Positions 19,014 through 28,289 of a DNA stretch of 64,000 bases are shown here, piece by piece. Source of the DNA: Coriobacteriia bacterium (GTDB lineage Bacteria; Actinomycetota; Coriobacteriia; Coriobacteriales; QAMH01); assembly GCA_003149935.1 (NCBI GenBank), contig QAMH01000006.1:358003-422002 (forward strand). The letters run 5' to 3'. The position numbers were made by a program, and so were the translations under genes. The notes under the pieces are model-generated. The model was given only the letters and a program-made list of their open reading frames with translations. It did no database searches and was not told where the DNA came from. Numbering within the stretch: the first letter of the stretch is position 1; each line of letters starts with the position of its first letter.

Positions 19014-20009
19014 TCATTCCTGTTCGGCCTTCACGGGGCGCTCGAAGAGCGTCTCGATTATCTCATGCGGGTCGCGTCCTTCCCAAAGCACTTGTCGCAC
19101 GGCCTCGGCAATGGGCATTTCGACATCATGCTGGCGCGCGAGCTCGGTCACGGTTTTGCAGGCGACGGCACCCTCGGCAACCATCTGCATCTTCTCCTCG
19201 AAAGCCGCGAGCGTACCTCCCTCGACGAGAAAGGCGCCGAGAGCGCGATTGCGAGAATGCTCCGAAGAGCAGGTCGCGATTAGGTCGCCCACGCCGGCAA
19301 GGCCCAAACAGGTGCGTGCATCGCCACCGAGCGCAACGACAAGACGCGTTACCTCGGCAAGGCCACGCGTCATGAGAGATGCCGACGCGTTATCGCCCAG
19401 CTGCATGGCCACGCTCATGCCGTTGGCGATGGCGATGACGTTCTTCGAAGCGGCGCAGAGCTCCACACCCGTCACATCGGAGGTGGTGTACACGCGAAAC
19501 GTCGAGGTATTGAAGAGGTCCTGAAAGTAGAGGGAACATGCCTTGTCAGATGAGGCGACTACCGTGGCAGCCGGCAGGCCGCGCGAGACTTCCTCTGCAT
19601 GGTTGGGGCCGGAGAGGCAGGCGATGCGCGACGGATTGCCGAGCACGTCTTCGAGAAGCTCGACCATCGTGAAGCCAGTCTGCGCCTCGATGCCCTTCGT
19701 CAAGACGATGACGGGCAGATCGGAGGCGATAAAGGGCGCGCATGACGAGGCGATGGAGCGCAGGTACGACGAAGGACAGACGAAGATGGCGGCATCGACG
19801 CCGCGAAGCGACTCCTCGAACGAAGCGCTCGCTGTCACGCCAGTAAGCTCGACGTCAGGCAGATGACGCGGATTGCGATGGGTCGCGTTGATGGCATCGG
19901 CCACATCGGCGCCACGCGTCCACATCCTCACCGCGATGCCCTTGCCGGCGATGAGGTGCGCGATGGCCGTTCCCCACGTGCCCGAGCCGATAACTGCGAC
20001 GTTGCCCAT
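19014..20009 (-). CDS. gpsA: Glycerol-3-phosphate dehydrogenase [NAD(P)+]
   Basis: Makes sn-glycerol 3-phosphate from DHAP for phospholipids. The 331-residue protein starts with the Rossmann motif VIGSGTWGTAIA and has SGPNHAEEVSRG, ASKNVIAIANG and GDLIATCSS motifs. The ATG at 20009 overlaps the plsY stop (TGATG); the GTG one codon upstream is less likely. Its partner plsY, which acylates the product, lies directly upstream, giving a short phospholipid module der-plsY-gpsA. Confidence 0.95.
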   Translation of the reverse strand: MGNVAVIGSGTWGTAIAHLIAGKGIAVRMWTRGADVADAINATHRNPRHLPDVELTGVTASASFEESLRGVDAAIFVCPSSYLRSIASSCAPFIASDLPVIVLTKGIEAQTGFTMVELLEDVLGNPSRIACLSGPNHAEEVSRGLPAATVVASSDKACSLYFQDLFNTSTFRVYTTSDVTGVELCAASKNVIAIANGMSVAMQLGDNASASLMTRGLAEVTRLVVALGGDARTCLGLAGVGDLIATCSSEHSRNRALGAFLVEGGTLAAFEEKMQMVAEGAVACKTVTELARQHDVEMPIAEAVRQVLWEGRDPHEIIETLFERPVKAEQE

Positions 20010-20707
20010 CACAGCTCTTCCTCGAGTTCTTCTTCCAGCTCTTCTTCGTTCACGACGGTCTTCTCGCCGGTAGACTTGAAGGAGAACTTGGGCTCCTCGC
20101 CGTTTATCATGCGCTGGATATTGCTGCGGTGCGCGAAGACGACGGCGATGGCAATGATGACGCTGACGACCAGTAACGGGACGTTATTCCCATAGAAAAC
20201 AAATGACCAAATGGGAAGGCTGATGGCCGCGCAAATGGAACCCGCCGAAATCCGTTTGCTGATTCCCGCAATGACGAGGAAAGTGGCGAGCAGGCACAAC
20301 GCAACGAAGGGGTACGCCACGAGTATCGAGCCAAAACCCGTGGAAATGCCCTTGCCGCCCTTGAAGCCAAGCCACGGACAGAAGACATGACCGACGATGG
20401 AGAAAAGGACGGCGAGCACGATGAGTAGGTCGAACTGCCAGGCCGCATCAAAGGGCATGAAGCCGGTGACAATGCGCGCGAACACGACGGCAAGCGCTCC
20501 CTTGCTCGCATCGGCCAAGAAAGTGATGACGAAGGCCTTCCAGCCGTAGAGTCGACTCATGTTCGTCGCCCCGATGGACCTCGATCCACCCGAACGCGGG
20601 TCGGAATGGTAGAGCGCCTTGCCGATGAGCACGCCAAAGGGAACGCTGCCTATCAGGAAGGAGACGGCGGCAACGAGGACGAAATCGAGCAGGATGACAG
20701 GAGACAT
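20009..20707 (-). CDS. plsY: Glycerol-3-phosphate acyltransferase PlsY with acidic C-terminal tail
   Basis: Membrane enzyme that acylates glycerol 3-phosphate from acyl phosphate. The 232-residue protein has several hydrophobic segments and the PlsY motifs GSRSIGATNMSR near 41, WLGFKGGKGISTGFG near 110, and HRSNIQRMINGEEP near 193. The last about 15 residues are a repetitive EEELEEELEEEL tail not seen in the usual PlsY core; it is encoded by a GAAGAG/GAGGAA-rich repeat. It lies between der and gpsA with two-base and overlapping junctions. Confidence 0.93.
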   Translation of the reverse strand: MSPVILLDFVLVAAVSFLIGSVPFGVLIGKALYHSDPRSGGSRSIGATNMSRLYGWKAFVITFLADASKGALAVVFARIVTGFMPFDAAWQFDLLIVLAVLFSIVGHVFCPWLGFKGGKGISTGFGSILVAYPFVALCLLATFLVIAGISKRISAGSICAAISLPIWSFVFYGNNVPLLVVSVIIAIAVVFAHRSNIQRMINGEEPKFSFKSTGEKTVVNEEELEEELEEEL

Positions 20708-20709
20708 GG

Positions 20710-22023
20710 TTAGTTCTTTCTCTTGAACTTGATGCGAATGGGTGTACCGACAAGGTCGAAGTTCTCGCGCAGACGGTTCTCGAGATAGCGACGGTACGTG
20801 TCATCGATGATTTCCGGAAAATTCGCGAAGAACGTGAAGACGGGTGGCTGAGTCGCGGCCTGCGTCACGTAATTGAGGCGCAGGCGCTTGCTGCCCTTCA
20901 CGATGGTATGGCCAAAGTCGCGCAGCTGGGTGAGCAGCGCGTTGAGTTGGTTCGTGGGAATGTGACAGGAGTAATTATCGTAGACGGTGTTGATGGCATC
21001 CCAGATACGATGCACCGAACGACCCGTCTTGGCCGAGATGGAGATGACGGGAGCATACCCGACGAACTCGAGACGATCGCCCACGAGCTCTCGAATCTCG
21101 TCGCGGCGATCGGGGTCCTCGATGAGGTCCCACTTGTTGATGAGCACGACCATGGCGCAACCGCGTTCGGCGGCCATGCCCGCGACCTTCTGGTCGGCAT
21201 CGGTCAGGCCGAGTGTGGCATCGATCATGAGAAGCACGACGTCGGCACGATCGATGGCACGCAGCGATCGTACGTACCCATAGTACTCGACGTCCTCGTC
21301 GATTTGGGATTTGCGGCGAATACCCGCCGTATCCACGATGCGATAGCGCACGCCATCATGCTCGACGACGCTATCGATCGCATCGCGTGTCGTGCCAGCG
21401 ACATCACTCACGATGGAGCGCTCGCCGCCGACGAGGCGATTGGTAAGCGATGACTTGCCCGCATTGGGGCGCCCGATGATCGCGACGCTGATCTCGTCGT
21501 CCGTCTCGTCATCACCCGCATCCTCGGGAAGCTCGCGGACGACGGCGTCGAGAAGATCTCCCGTGCCATGGCCATGCGAGGCGGAAATGGGCATGGGATC
21601 GCCCAGTCCAAGCGAGTAGAACTCCCAGAGCACTTCGTCCTCGCGATCGGGATTGTCGAGCTTGTTGACGGCAAGCACGACGGGAACCTTGCTCTTGAGC
21701 AACACGCGCGCGATATCGGTATCCTCGCTCGTGACGCCCGTTCTACCATCGACGACGAAAATGATGCAATCGGACTCCTCGCAGGCGACGAGCGCCTGGC
21801 TCGTGATGGAGCCCTGAAACATATCGGTGTCCCCGAGGGCGATGCCACCGGTGTCGATAATCATGAAGTCGACGCCATTCCAGTCCGCTCGATGGTACGA
21901 ACGATCGCGCGTCACACCGCGCATCTCGTGCACGATGGCATCTTCCGTTTGCGTTATGCGATTGATGAGCGTGGACTTTCCGACATTCGGACGACCGACC
22001 ACGGCAACGAGCGGGAGACTCAT
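20710..22023 (-). CDS. der: GTPase Der (EngA), 50S ribosome assembly
   Basis: Essential tandem GTPase for late 50S maturation. The 437-residue protein has two G domains: GRPNVGKST near 10-18 with DTGG and NKLD in the first; GRPNAGKSS near 190 with DTAGIRRK and NKWD in the second; and the C-terminal KH-like domain ending RIKFKRKN. The ATG at 22023 is preferred to the GTG two codons earlier because AAGAGG lies five bases upstream. Next gene is plsY, two bases on. Confidence 0.95.
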   Translation of the reverse strand: MSLPLVAVVGRPNVGKSTLINRITQTEDAIVHEMRGVTRDRSYHRADWNGVDFMIIDTGGIALGDTDMFQGSITSQALVACEESDCIIFVVDGRTGVTSEDTDIARVLLKSKVPVVLAVNKLDNPDREDEVLWEFYSLGLGDPMPISASHGHGTGDLLDAVVRELPEDAGDDETDDEISVAIIGRPNAGKSSLTNRLVGGERSIVSDVAGTTRDAIDSVVEHDGVRYRIVDTAGIRRKSQIDEDVEYYGYVRSLRAIDRADVVLLMIDATLGLTDADQKVAGMAAERGCAMVVLINKWDLIEDPDRRDEIRELVGDRLEFVGYAPVISISAKTGRSVHRIWDAINTVYDNYSCHIPTNQLNALLTQLRDFGHTIVKGSKRLRLNYVTQAATQPPVFTFFANFPEIIDDTYRRYLENRLRENFDLVGTPIRIKFKRKN

Positions 22024-22057
22024 GAACACCTCTTAACGTAGGATTACGATTCGTATC

Positions 22058-23407
22058 TTACCGCATCAATGCGTCGATGATATCCACAGGCGTGTAGGTG
22101 CACAGACGCACGGTCGCGTCACTTGCCGCTTCGACCTCGGCAAGCGTGACGTCGTCGAGCAAGGTGAAATCCTGGTTGAACATCTCGCGTGCTACGAGGA
22201 CGATGCCCTCGGGGTGCGTCGCGCGCAACGCCGGGATTAGATCGCTTCCGGTAATGAGGCAGGTCACATCGACGTTTCCGCCAAAGAACTCGTTTTCGAC
22301 AGGCAGTATCTCGAGCTTGCCGACAAGCGGTGATGCATCGATGAGTCCCTGAAGCACACGCGCAAATGCCGTACCGCAGACGATATATGCAGGACGTGCC
22401 TCGTCAAGCAACTTTGCGAGCTGAGCAATATGCTCGGCGTTCTCGTCCCACTCGTCGATGAAGGAACGCATCATGCCGATGCCGTCCTGGAACTGGGGGT
22501 AGCCCGCATACATGAAGGCAGGCGGAAAATCGTATCCCGCATCGATATAGAACTCGTCGGCGATCTGCAGACGCGGGTTGCGGCGCTCGACGCCGGAATC
22601 CTCCTGGAACTCGCGGATGAGCTCGATGACTGCAGCAGCCGCATCGGGATCGTCCGAAAACGACGAGGAGAAACGTCGCTGGTACTTCGTGTAGCCGAGG
22701 GGGACGAATCCCGCCGAAAGCACGCCAGGATGCCGTTCGATCCACGCAAGCGTCCTCATGAGCTCTGCCCCATCATTCACGCCGGGAACGACGACAACCT
22801 GCACATGAACCTCGAGACCGGCATCGAGCAAAGCCTCGAGCACTTCCATGCCGCGCGCGGCGTTTTTGCCCATGAGCGTCTCACGCACGTCTGGGCTCAC
22901 CGCATGCAGCGACACATGCAACGGCGAGAGGTGACACTCGATAATGCGCTCGAGTTCGTCATCATCGATGTTGGTAAGGGTCACGAAGTTTCCCTGCAAA
23001 AACGAGAGACGGTAATCGTCATCTCGCAGGTACAGCGTCTGGCGCATGCCCTTGGGAAGCATGCCCATGAAGCAGAAACTACAGGCATTGCGGCAGGTCA
23101 TGACACCATCGAAGATGCAGTCATCGAAGGTGATGCCCCAGTCCTCCCCCAATTCGCGCTCGAGCAGCGCAGTCTGTCCGTCATCGAACGTCACCTCGAC
23201 ATCGAAGCCATCGGCCTGCCAACGCCACTCGATGAGGTCGCGTAGCTTGCTCCCCTCGACCTCCGTGATGACCATGCCCGCCTCAATGCCAACGCGATCG
23301 GCCGGCGACCCCTCCTCGACATACGCGACACGGGCACGACAGGGCTGAGGTTGTGCCGGCGTCCGGGAGGAGCCGTAAGGGCATGTCATGCGAGAGGCGT
23401 CAGACAT
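22058..23407 (-). CDS. DUF512 radical-SAM-like protein with PDZ domain
   Basis: Conserved in Gram-positive bacteria and often encoded next to der, as here; function unknown. The 449-residue protein has an N-terminal PDZ-like segment (about 25-85, GSPADRVGIEAGMVI), then a radical SAM-type CRNACSFC cluster (Cys105, Cys109, Cys112), and a C-terminal DUF512 region with PVENEFFGGNVDVTCLITG. The ATG at 23407 overlaps the ispH stop by eight bases; the upstream extension is just ispH read out of frame. The iron-sulfur cluster is predicted from cysteine spacing. Confidence 0.85.
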   Translation of the reverse strand: MSDASRMTCPYGSSRTPAQPQPCRARVAYVEEGSPADRVGIEAGMVITEVEGSKLRDLIEWRWQADGFDVEVTFDDGQTALLERELGEDWGITFDDCIFDGVMTCRNACSFCFMGMLPKGMRQTLYLRDDDYRLSFLQGNFVTLTNIDDDELERIIECHLSPLHVSLHAVSPDVRETLMGKNAARGMEVLEALLDAGLEVHVQVVVVPGVNDGAELMRTLAWIERHPGVLSAGFVPLGYTKYQRRFSSSFSDDPDAAAAVIELIREFQEDSGVERRNPRLQIADEFYIDAGYDFPPAFMYAGYPQFQDGIGMMRSFIDEWDENAEHIAQLAKLLDEARPAYIVCGTAFARVLQGLIDASPLVGKLEILPVENEFFGGNVDVTCLITGSDLIPALRATHPEGIVLVAREMFNQDFTLLDDVTLAEVEAASDATVRLCTYTPVDIIDALMR

Positions 23408-24260
23408 TATCCGTCGCCTTGTCGGTGAGCTCGCGTATGTACGCGCACACGGCATCGATATGTTCCTGCGGCGTGCTCGCACCCGCCGTGATGCCGATGC
23501 GTTCGACGCCGTCAAGCCAGGAAGCCTCGATTTCGACGCTATCCTCGATATGATGCGTCGCTGCGCAACGTGCCTTGCATATCTCGTAGAGGCGGCGCGT
23601 GTTTCCCGAGTTCCTGCCACCAATGACGATCATGAGCTCGACCTGCGAGGCAATCTGGGCAGCGCTGTCCTGGCGCTCCTGCGTTGCGAAGCAGATGGTC
23701 TTCTCGACGCGAAGCTCCTCGACACGCCCTTCGAGCGCGCCGAGCACGGCGGCAACGCGATCGGCGCTTTGCGTCGTCTGGATAACGACACCGACCCTTG
23801 CGGGCAGCTCACCTGGGAGCTTCTCGGGGACGTCGGCAACGGCGATGACCGCCTCTCCGCCCCAAGCGCGTATGCCCTCGACCTCGGCGTGACCAGGTTC
23901 GCCGATGATGACGACGGCGTAGCCCTCTTCGGCAAGCTGCCGCGCCTTGCGTTGGACCTTCGAGACATAGGGACAGGTCGCATCTACGACGGCAAGTCCA
24001 CGATCAAGCGCGGCATCGACAATCTGCGGAGCGGTACCGTGACTCCTGAGCACGAGCGTCCCCTCCGCCACCTCATCGAGCGTGTCGGCGACGAGCACGC
24101 CCTGGGCGGCAAGATCATCGACGACGCGTGGGTTATGGATGAGAGGACCAAGCGTATGCACGGGACCGGCGCTTTCGGCAGCCCCATGCGCCATCTCGAG
24201 CGCACGCTTCACGCCATAGCATGCGCCGGCATTTTGGGCGATTTCGATAGTGATGGACAC
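23400..24260 (-). CDS. ispH: HMBPP reductase IspH (LytB)
   Basis: Last step of the MEP isoprenoid pathway, making IPP and DMAPP with a [4Fe-4S] cluster. The 286-residue protein has the three cluster cysteines at Cys14 (GACYGVKRA), Cys96 (DATCPYV) and Cys190 (KTICFAT), plus RSHG near 72, TTQS near 162 and GGRNSGNTRRLYE near 219. It is encoded between plsC and the DUF512 gene. Full length for the family. Confidence 0.95.
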   Translation of the reverse strand: MSITIEIAQNAGACYGVKRALEMAHGAAESAGPVHTLGPLIHNPRVVDDLAAQGVLVADTLDEVAEGTLVLRSHGTAPQIVDAALDRGLAVVDATCPYVSKVQRKARQLAEEGYAVVIIGEPGHAEVEGIRAWGGEAVIAVADVPEKLPGELPARVGVVIQTTQSADRVAAVLGALEGRVEELRVEKTICFATQERQDSAAQIASQVELMIVIGGRNSGNTRRLYEICKARCAATHHIEDSVEIEASWLDGVERIGITAGASTPQEHIDAVCAYIRELTDKATDNV

Positions 24261-24269
24261 GAAAGCTTC

Positions 24270-24971
24270 CTAGCCGCGTGCCGTATCGCGCAGACGAAAG
24301 ACCTCGTCCATGATCGAGGCGATGATCGCATCCGCCCTCCCCTTCTTGGGAAGGTTCTCGAATTGATCGCCTCGTGGGTCGATGGGTTTGCCCACGTTAA
24401 GGTAGACACGCGGGAAGCGGATGAACTTGGGTTTGCCGTAGGGCATGATCTTCTCCGTGCCCTCGATGCCAATCGGCACGATGCGCGCATGGCCCATATT
24501 AGCAATAAGAACGGCGCCGGCATGGGGATGGTACACCTTGTCCGGCTTGTTCATCCTCGTGCCCTCAGGATAGATGAGCACGCTCTCGCCACGCTTGAGA
24601 CAGGCAGCGGCACGCTTGACCGCCGTGCGGTCAGCAGAGTCGGGATTGACGGGAATCGCCCCCACGCGGGCAATGAGCTGCGCGAGCACAGGCTTGAACA
24701 GCGTATGCCGTGCAAGGATGCGGCTGAAGCGCCTTTGCCCGTAAAACGCGCACCAGTGCACACATGGGTCGGCGTACGAGACGTGATTGCAGACGTAGAC
24801 GACGGGTTCGTCGCCAATGGCCTCGAGGTTCTCGATGCCGCGTATCTTCCAACGAAAGCACACCTTGAGGATGGGGCGCACGAAGTATGCCGCCACATAG
24901 ATGAACCAGTTGTGCGGTTTGCCTTTGGGAACCCAGACACCCGAGTCGAATATCTCTTCGAGAGACTTCAT
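24270..24971 (-). CDS. plsC: 1-acyl-sn-glycerol-3-phosphate acyltransferase
   Basis: Second acylation in phosphatidic acid synthesis, at the inner face of the membrane. In 233 residues the catalytic NHVSYAD motif (His63, Asp68) and the PEGTR motif at 135-139 are intact, with PIGIEG near 167. It follows cmk by three bases. The cmk-plsC pair with ispH and der downstream is a known Gram-positive order, and PlsY/GpsA for the earlier steps are encoded a few genes on. Confidence 0.92.
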   Translation of the reverse strand: MKSLEEIFDSGVWVPKGKPHNWFIYVAAYFVRPILKVCFRWKIRGIENLEAIGDEPVVYVCNHVSYADPCVHWCAFYGQRRFSRILARHTLFKPVLAQLIARVGAIPVNPDSADRTAVKRAAACLKRGESVLIYPEGTRMNKPDKVYHPHAGAVLIANMGHARIVPIGIEGTEKIMPYGKPKFIRFPRVYLNVGKPIDPRGDQFENLPKKGRADAIIASIMDEVFRLRDTARG

Positions 24972-24974
24972 GCC

Positions 24975-25658
24975 CTATTGTTCCCCCTCGTGTACCGCAC
25001 GAGCCATCTTCACGATCGCATCGCACACCTCGTCTATGCTCATGTCCGTCGTATCGAGTTCGCTGGCATCGTCTGCCGGTTTGAGCGGCGAAGTGGCGCG
25101 CGTGCTATCGGCCTTGTCACGAGCGAGGAGATCAGCGAGTATGACCGACGGATCCGTATCGCCGAAGCCGCGCTCGGCATTCTGCAACGCACGGCGACGT
25201 GCGCGTTCCTCGGGGCTTGCCGTCAGGAAAATCTTGAGATCCGCATGGGGAAAGACGACCGTTCCGATATCGCGGCCCTCCATCACGATGTCATCATGCG
25301 CGGCGATACGACGCTGTTGCTCCACGAGGGCCGTGCGCACCTCGGGGATGGCCGACACCGGGCTGACGGCCTTGTCGACCTCTGGCGTGCGAATCGCAGC
25401 CGTTACGTCGACGCCATCGAAGGAGACGGCGCTGGCAACGGGATTGCCCGGCTCGTGCGAGAAGACGATGGGAACTTCGCGCGCGACGGGCTCGAGTGCA
25501 GCGGCATCGCTAAAATCGATGCCGTGCTCGATGGCATAGAGGGCGATGCAGCGGTACATGGCACCCGTGTCAAGGTAGTGAAAGCCGAGCATGCGTGCGA
25601 CGCGCTTGGCAATGGTTGATTTGCCGGAACCCGCAGGCCCATCGATAGCAATTATCAC
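24975..25658 (-). CDS. cmk: Cytidylate kinase
   Basis: Phosphorylates CMP and dCMP. The 227-residue protein starts MIIAIDGPAGSGKSTIAKRV with the P-loop at 7-14, then DTGAMYR near 31 and GRDIGTVVFPHADLKIFLTA near 130. It begins 43 bases after the aroA stop. On the minus strand a TGATACACT sequence in that gap could be a weak promoter. Complements gmk and the pyr genes elsewhere in the window. Confidence 0.95.
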   Translation of the reverse strand: MIIAIDGPAGSGKSTIAKRVARMLGFHYLDTGAMYRCIALYAIEHGIDFSDAAALEPVAREVPIVFSHEPGNPVASAVSFDGVDVTAAIRTPEVDKAVSPVSAIPEVRTALVEQQRRIAAHDDIVMEGRDIGTVVFPHADLKIFLTASPEERARRRALQNAERGFGDTDPSVILADLLARDKADSTRATSPLKPADDASELDTTDMSIDEVCDAIVKMARAVHEGEQ

Positions 25659-25701
25659 AAGCTGCTCCTTAGCTCATCTGACGTGAGGCTAGTGTATCAC
25701 C

Positions 25702-27006
25702 TCAACGTTTCAGGCTCTCCATATCGGCGAAGAAATCGGGCCATGACACGCGCACGCAATCGGGATCGTCGAGCTCGACATCGACGCCGAAGAGCTCACC
25801 TGCAAGGTACCAGGTCATCGCAAGGCGATGGTCGCCATACGTCGGGAGCGAGACATGGGTGGGCATGCCGCTTAGGTCACCAGCCAAACCCATGATGTGC
25901 AGGTCGTCACTATCGGCATAAGCCACAACGCCGAAGGCTGCAAGCCCCTCGATGATGGCGGTCATGCGGTCACATTCCTTCACGCGCAGCTCGCCACATG
26001 ACTCGAAGACCGTCTCACCGCATGCTAGTGCCGCGGCAATGGCGAGGATGGGTATCTCGTCGATGAGCGTGGGGATCTCGTCCGGCAGGACACGGGTCGC
26101 AATAAGCTGCGGCATATAGGCAACGTGTACGTCACCCACGCGTTCGCGCCCTTCCGTACGCTCGTTTCGATACGTGAGCGCAGCTCCCATGCGACGCAGT
26201 ACCTCGAACGCGCCCGTGCGTGTCGGATTGAGCGCGACCTGCTCGAGAGTGACATCGGAACCGGGGGAAAGCGCGGCGGCGACGGCCACGAAGACTGCCG
26301 AGGAAGGATCGCCGGGAACGGACATGTCATGCGCGTGCATGTGCGCCGGACCTTCGACAGATGCCGTGAGGCCGTTCACCTCGACATCGACGCCGAAGGC
26401 GGGCAAGAGCAGCTCCGTGTGGTCACGGCTTTTCGAGGGCTCCGTGACAGAGGTCACTCCCTGCGCCTGCATGCCGGCAAGCAAGATGGCTGACTTCACC
26501 TGGGCCGAAGCTTGCTCGGTCACGAGCTGTGCAGCGTGCAGGCCCTGGTTTGAAAGAACACGGACGGGCAAATGGCCCTCGTCGCTCTCGAATGCCGCAC
26601 CAAGACGGCGCAAAGGCCTCATGACGCGTTCCATGGGACGTCGGGAGAGCGAAGCATCACCGACAAGCGTCGCGTCAACGCCGAGACCGGCAAGCACGCC
26701 CATGAGCAGACGAGCTGTCGTACCGGAATTACCACAATCCATGACGAGTCCCGCCGCAGGATGTGTCAGGGGGTCAGATCCCCTGACACATCCAATGCCC
26801 TCGACTTCCCCTTCGAGACCACGGGATCCCGGCGCCAAATTGGCATGTGCGCCGAGTGCCTTGATCGCCTCGATGGTCGCATGCACGTCGTCGCTTGGCA
26901 GCACGGCCTCGAGCCTCGAGGTGCCCTGCGCGAGGCCAGCAAAGAGAACGGCGCGGTGCGAGATGGACTTGTCGGAAGGTACGCGAATGGAGCCGACGAA
27001 GGGCAT
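25702..27006 (-). CDS. aroA: EPSP synthase with in-frame palindromic insertion
   Basis: Joins shikimate 3-phosphate and PEP in the aromatic pathway. The 434-residue protein has SDKSISHR (Lys13), DCGNSGTTARLL at 90-101, SRRPM near 119, and the late DEIPTLIDEIPILA motif. Residues 72-83 (GCVRGSDPLTHP) are encoded exactly by a 35-base hairpin repeat (26759-26793); they interrupt the loop before PAAGLVMDCGNSGT and look inserted. The ATG at 27006 follows GAGGAG by eight bases. The 86-residue upstream extension runs into tyrA and is rejected. Confidence 0.93.
   Translation of the reverse strand: MPFVGSIRVPSDKSISHRAVLFAGLAQGTSRLEAVLPSDDVHATIEAIKALGAHANLAPGSRGLEGEVEGIGCVRGSDPLTHPAAGLVMDCGNSGTTARLLMGVLAGLGVDATLVGDASLSRRPMERVMRPLRRLGAAFESDEGHLPVRVLSNQGLHAAQLVTEQASAQVKSAILLAGMQAQGVTSVTEPSKSRDHTELLLPAFGVDVEVNGLTASVEGPAHMHAHDMSVPGDPSSAVFVAVAAALSPGSDVTLEQVALNPTRTGAFEVLRRMGAALTYRNERTEGRERVGDVHVAYMPQLIATRVLPDEIPTLIDEIPILAIAAALACGETVFESCGELRVKECDRMTAIIEGLAAFGVVAYADSDDLHIMGLAGDLSGMPTHVSLPTYGDHRLAMTWYLAGELFGVDVELDDPDCVRVSWPDFFADMESLKR
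26759..26793. repeat. Palindromic element inside aroA
   Basis: GGATGTGTCAGGGG (26759-26772) pairs perfectly with CCCCTGACACATCC (26780-26793) around a seven-base loop. It lies wholly in aroA, keeps the frame, and adds about ten residues in a surface-loop position. This resembles the in-frame palindromic insertions known from Rickettsia (RPEs) in principle, though the sequence is different. Confidence 0.88.
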
Positions 27007-27008
27007 GT

Positions 27009-28145
27009 CTAGAGCTCCTCTTCGAGACTTCTTATCGAGAAGTCGTAACCCTTGGTGATGAGCTCGCCACCAAAGCGGCCCATATCGCCCTCGTCGGTCA
27101 GGATAAGTTCGAGCACGGCGGTGTCCTCGTTGATGTGGTCGATCTCGATGGATTGGATGTTGCAGGCGGCATGTCCTGCCATACCCGTCACCTCGGCGAT
27201 GATGCCCGGATGGTCGGTCATGGGGATGCGCACCTGCGTGAGTTTGGCCGAATCGGGAATCCACTTGGCAGGCAGGCTGCGCCGCAGACGCGCGCTCTCC
27301 TCGAGCATGGTCGTGAGCGTTTCGGCATCACCTTCGCGAATGGCCGTCTCGAAGCGCGCGATGATCTCGCCGACCTCATGCAGGCCCTGTGAGAGTGCCT
27401 CGCTGTTGTCGAGCGCGATGCCACACCAGAGCTCGGGGGAACCGGCTGCGATACGCGTGGAGTCCTTGAAGCCGCCGGCGGCCAAGCGCAGGAGCTCCTT
27501 GCGCTCGTCAACGTGATTGCCAGCGAGCTCGACGAGCGAGGAGGCAACCATGTGCGGCACGTGGCTCACGATGGCAATGGCGCTGTCATGCTGCTCGCGA
27601 CTGATGGAGATGATGCGTGCACCGAGCGCGCTGAAGGTCTCGTAGAGCTTGAGGAAGACCTCGTCTTGCTTGTCGCCCTCAGGGCAGAGAATCCAGTAGG
27701 CACCCTGGAAGAGGTCGGCGCGCGCGGCACCGAAGCCATTGGCCTCGGATCCCGCCATGGGATGTCCGGGGAGGTAAAGATCGGGACGCGAGAGGACTTC
27801 ATCGGAATAGCCGGTGATGACCGCCTTGGTCGAAGCGACATCGGTGATGACGCCATCGTAGCCATTAGCTTCGAGGCGCTCGAACCACTCGCGCGCCGCG
27901 TGCACGGGTGTGGCGATGATGACGAGGTCGCATTCGCCGCTCGAAAGCCACTCGTCGACACGTGGGTCATCGACGAGCGCGTACTCGTCGAGCGCGCCTT
28001 GCTGTCGGGCTTTCTCGAGCGGCTCGGCATGGCGACCGATGCCGATGATGGTGGGCGGGTCGTCAAGTTCCTTCATTGCCGCGGCAATCGAGCCTCCGAT
28101 GAGGCCAACGCCAATGATGACGACCTTCTTGAATGGTATTGACAT
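27009..28145 (-). CDS. tyrA: Prephenate dehydrogenase with C-terminal ACT domain
   Basis: Converts prephenate to 4-hydroxyphenylpyruvate for tyrosine. The 378-residue protein has the Rossmann GVGLIGGSIAAAM near 12-24, TDVASTK near 101, PGHPMAGSE near 125, and an ACT domain from about residue 300 (VRIPMTDHPGIIAEVTG) that probably senses tyrosine. The stop is just before the aroA start, so tyrA-aroA form one unit. Upstream of the start lies a long palindrome. Confidence 0.94.
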   Translation of the reverse strand: MSIPFKKVVIIGVGLIGGSIAAAMKELDDPPTIIGIGRHAEPLEKARQQGALDEYALVDDPRVDEWLSSGECDLVIIATPVHAAREWFERLEANGYDGVITDVASTKAVITGYSDEVLSRPDLYLPGHPMAGSEANGFGAARADLFQGAYWILCPEGDKQDEVFLKLYETFSALGARIISISREQHDSAIAIVSHVPHMVASSLVELAGNHVDERKELLRLAAGGFKDSTRIAAGSPELWCGIALDNSEALSQGLHEVGEIIARFETAIREGDAETLTTMLEESARLRRSLPAKWIPDSAKLTQVRIPMTDHPGIIAEVTGMAGHAACNIQSIEIDHINEDTAVLELILTDEGDMGRFGGELITKGYDFSIRSLEEEL

Positions 28146-28185
28146 GAGTTCTAACAGCTTTCTATCTCGTTTATCTGGTCAAATG

Positions 28186-28271
28186 CGGGGATGAGACACA
28201 TTGGACAGGTACATCTGTCTCATTGCGATCGCAATGAGACAGATGTACCTGTCCAATGTGTCTCATCCCCG
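28186..28271. repeat. Perfect 86-bp palindrome, copy 2
   Basis: Exact self-complementary sequence centred between 28228 and 28229 (centre ATTGCGATCGCAAT), about 40 bases upstream of the tyrA start. About 33 bases of each arm are identical to the palindrome at 4137-4216; the centres differ. It separates a lipoprotein gene from tyrA. Confidence 0.9.
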
Positions 28272-28289
28272 GTCGATCTCAACTAATCC

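Noticed and set aside
23388..25619. A 743-codon plus-strand frame opposite DUF512, ispH, plsC and cmk
   Set aside because: Spans four well-supported minus genes in antisense, no Shine-Dalgarno, no recognisable domains.
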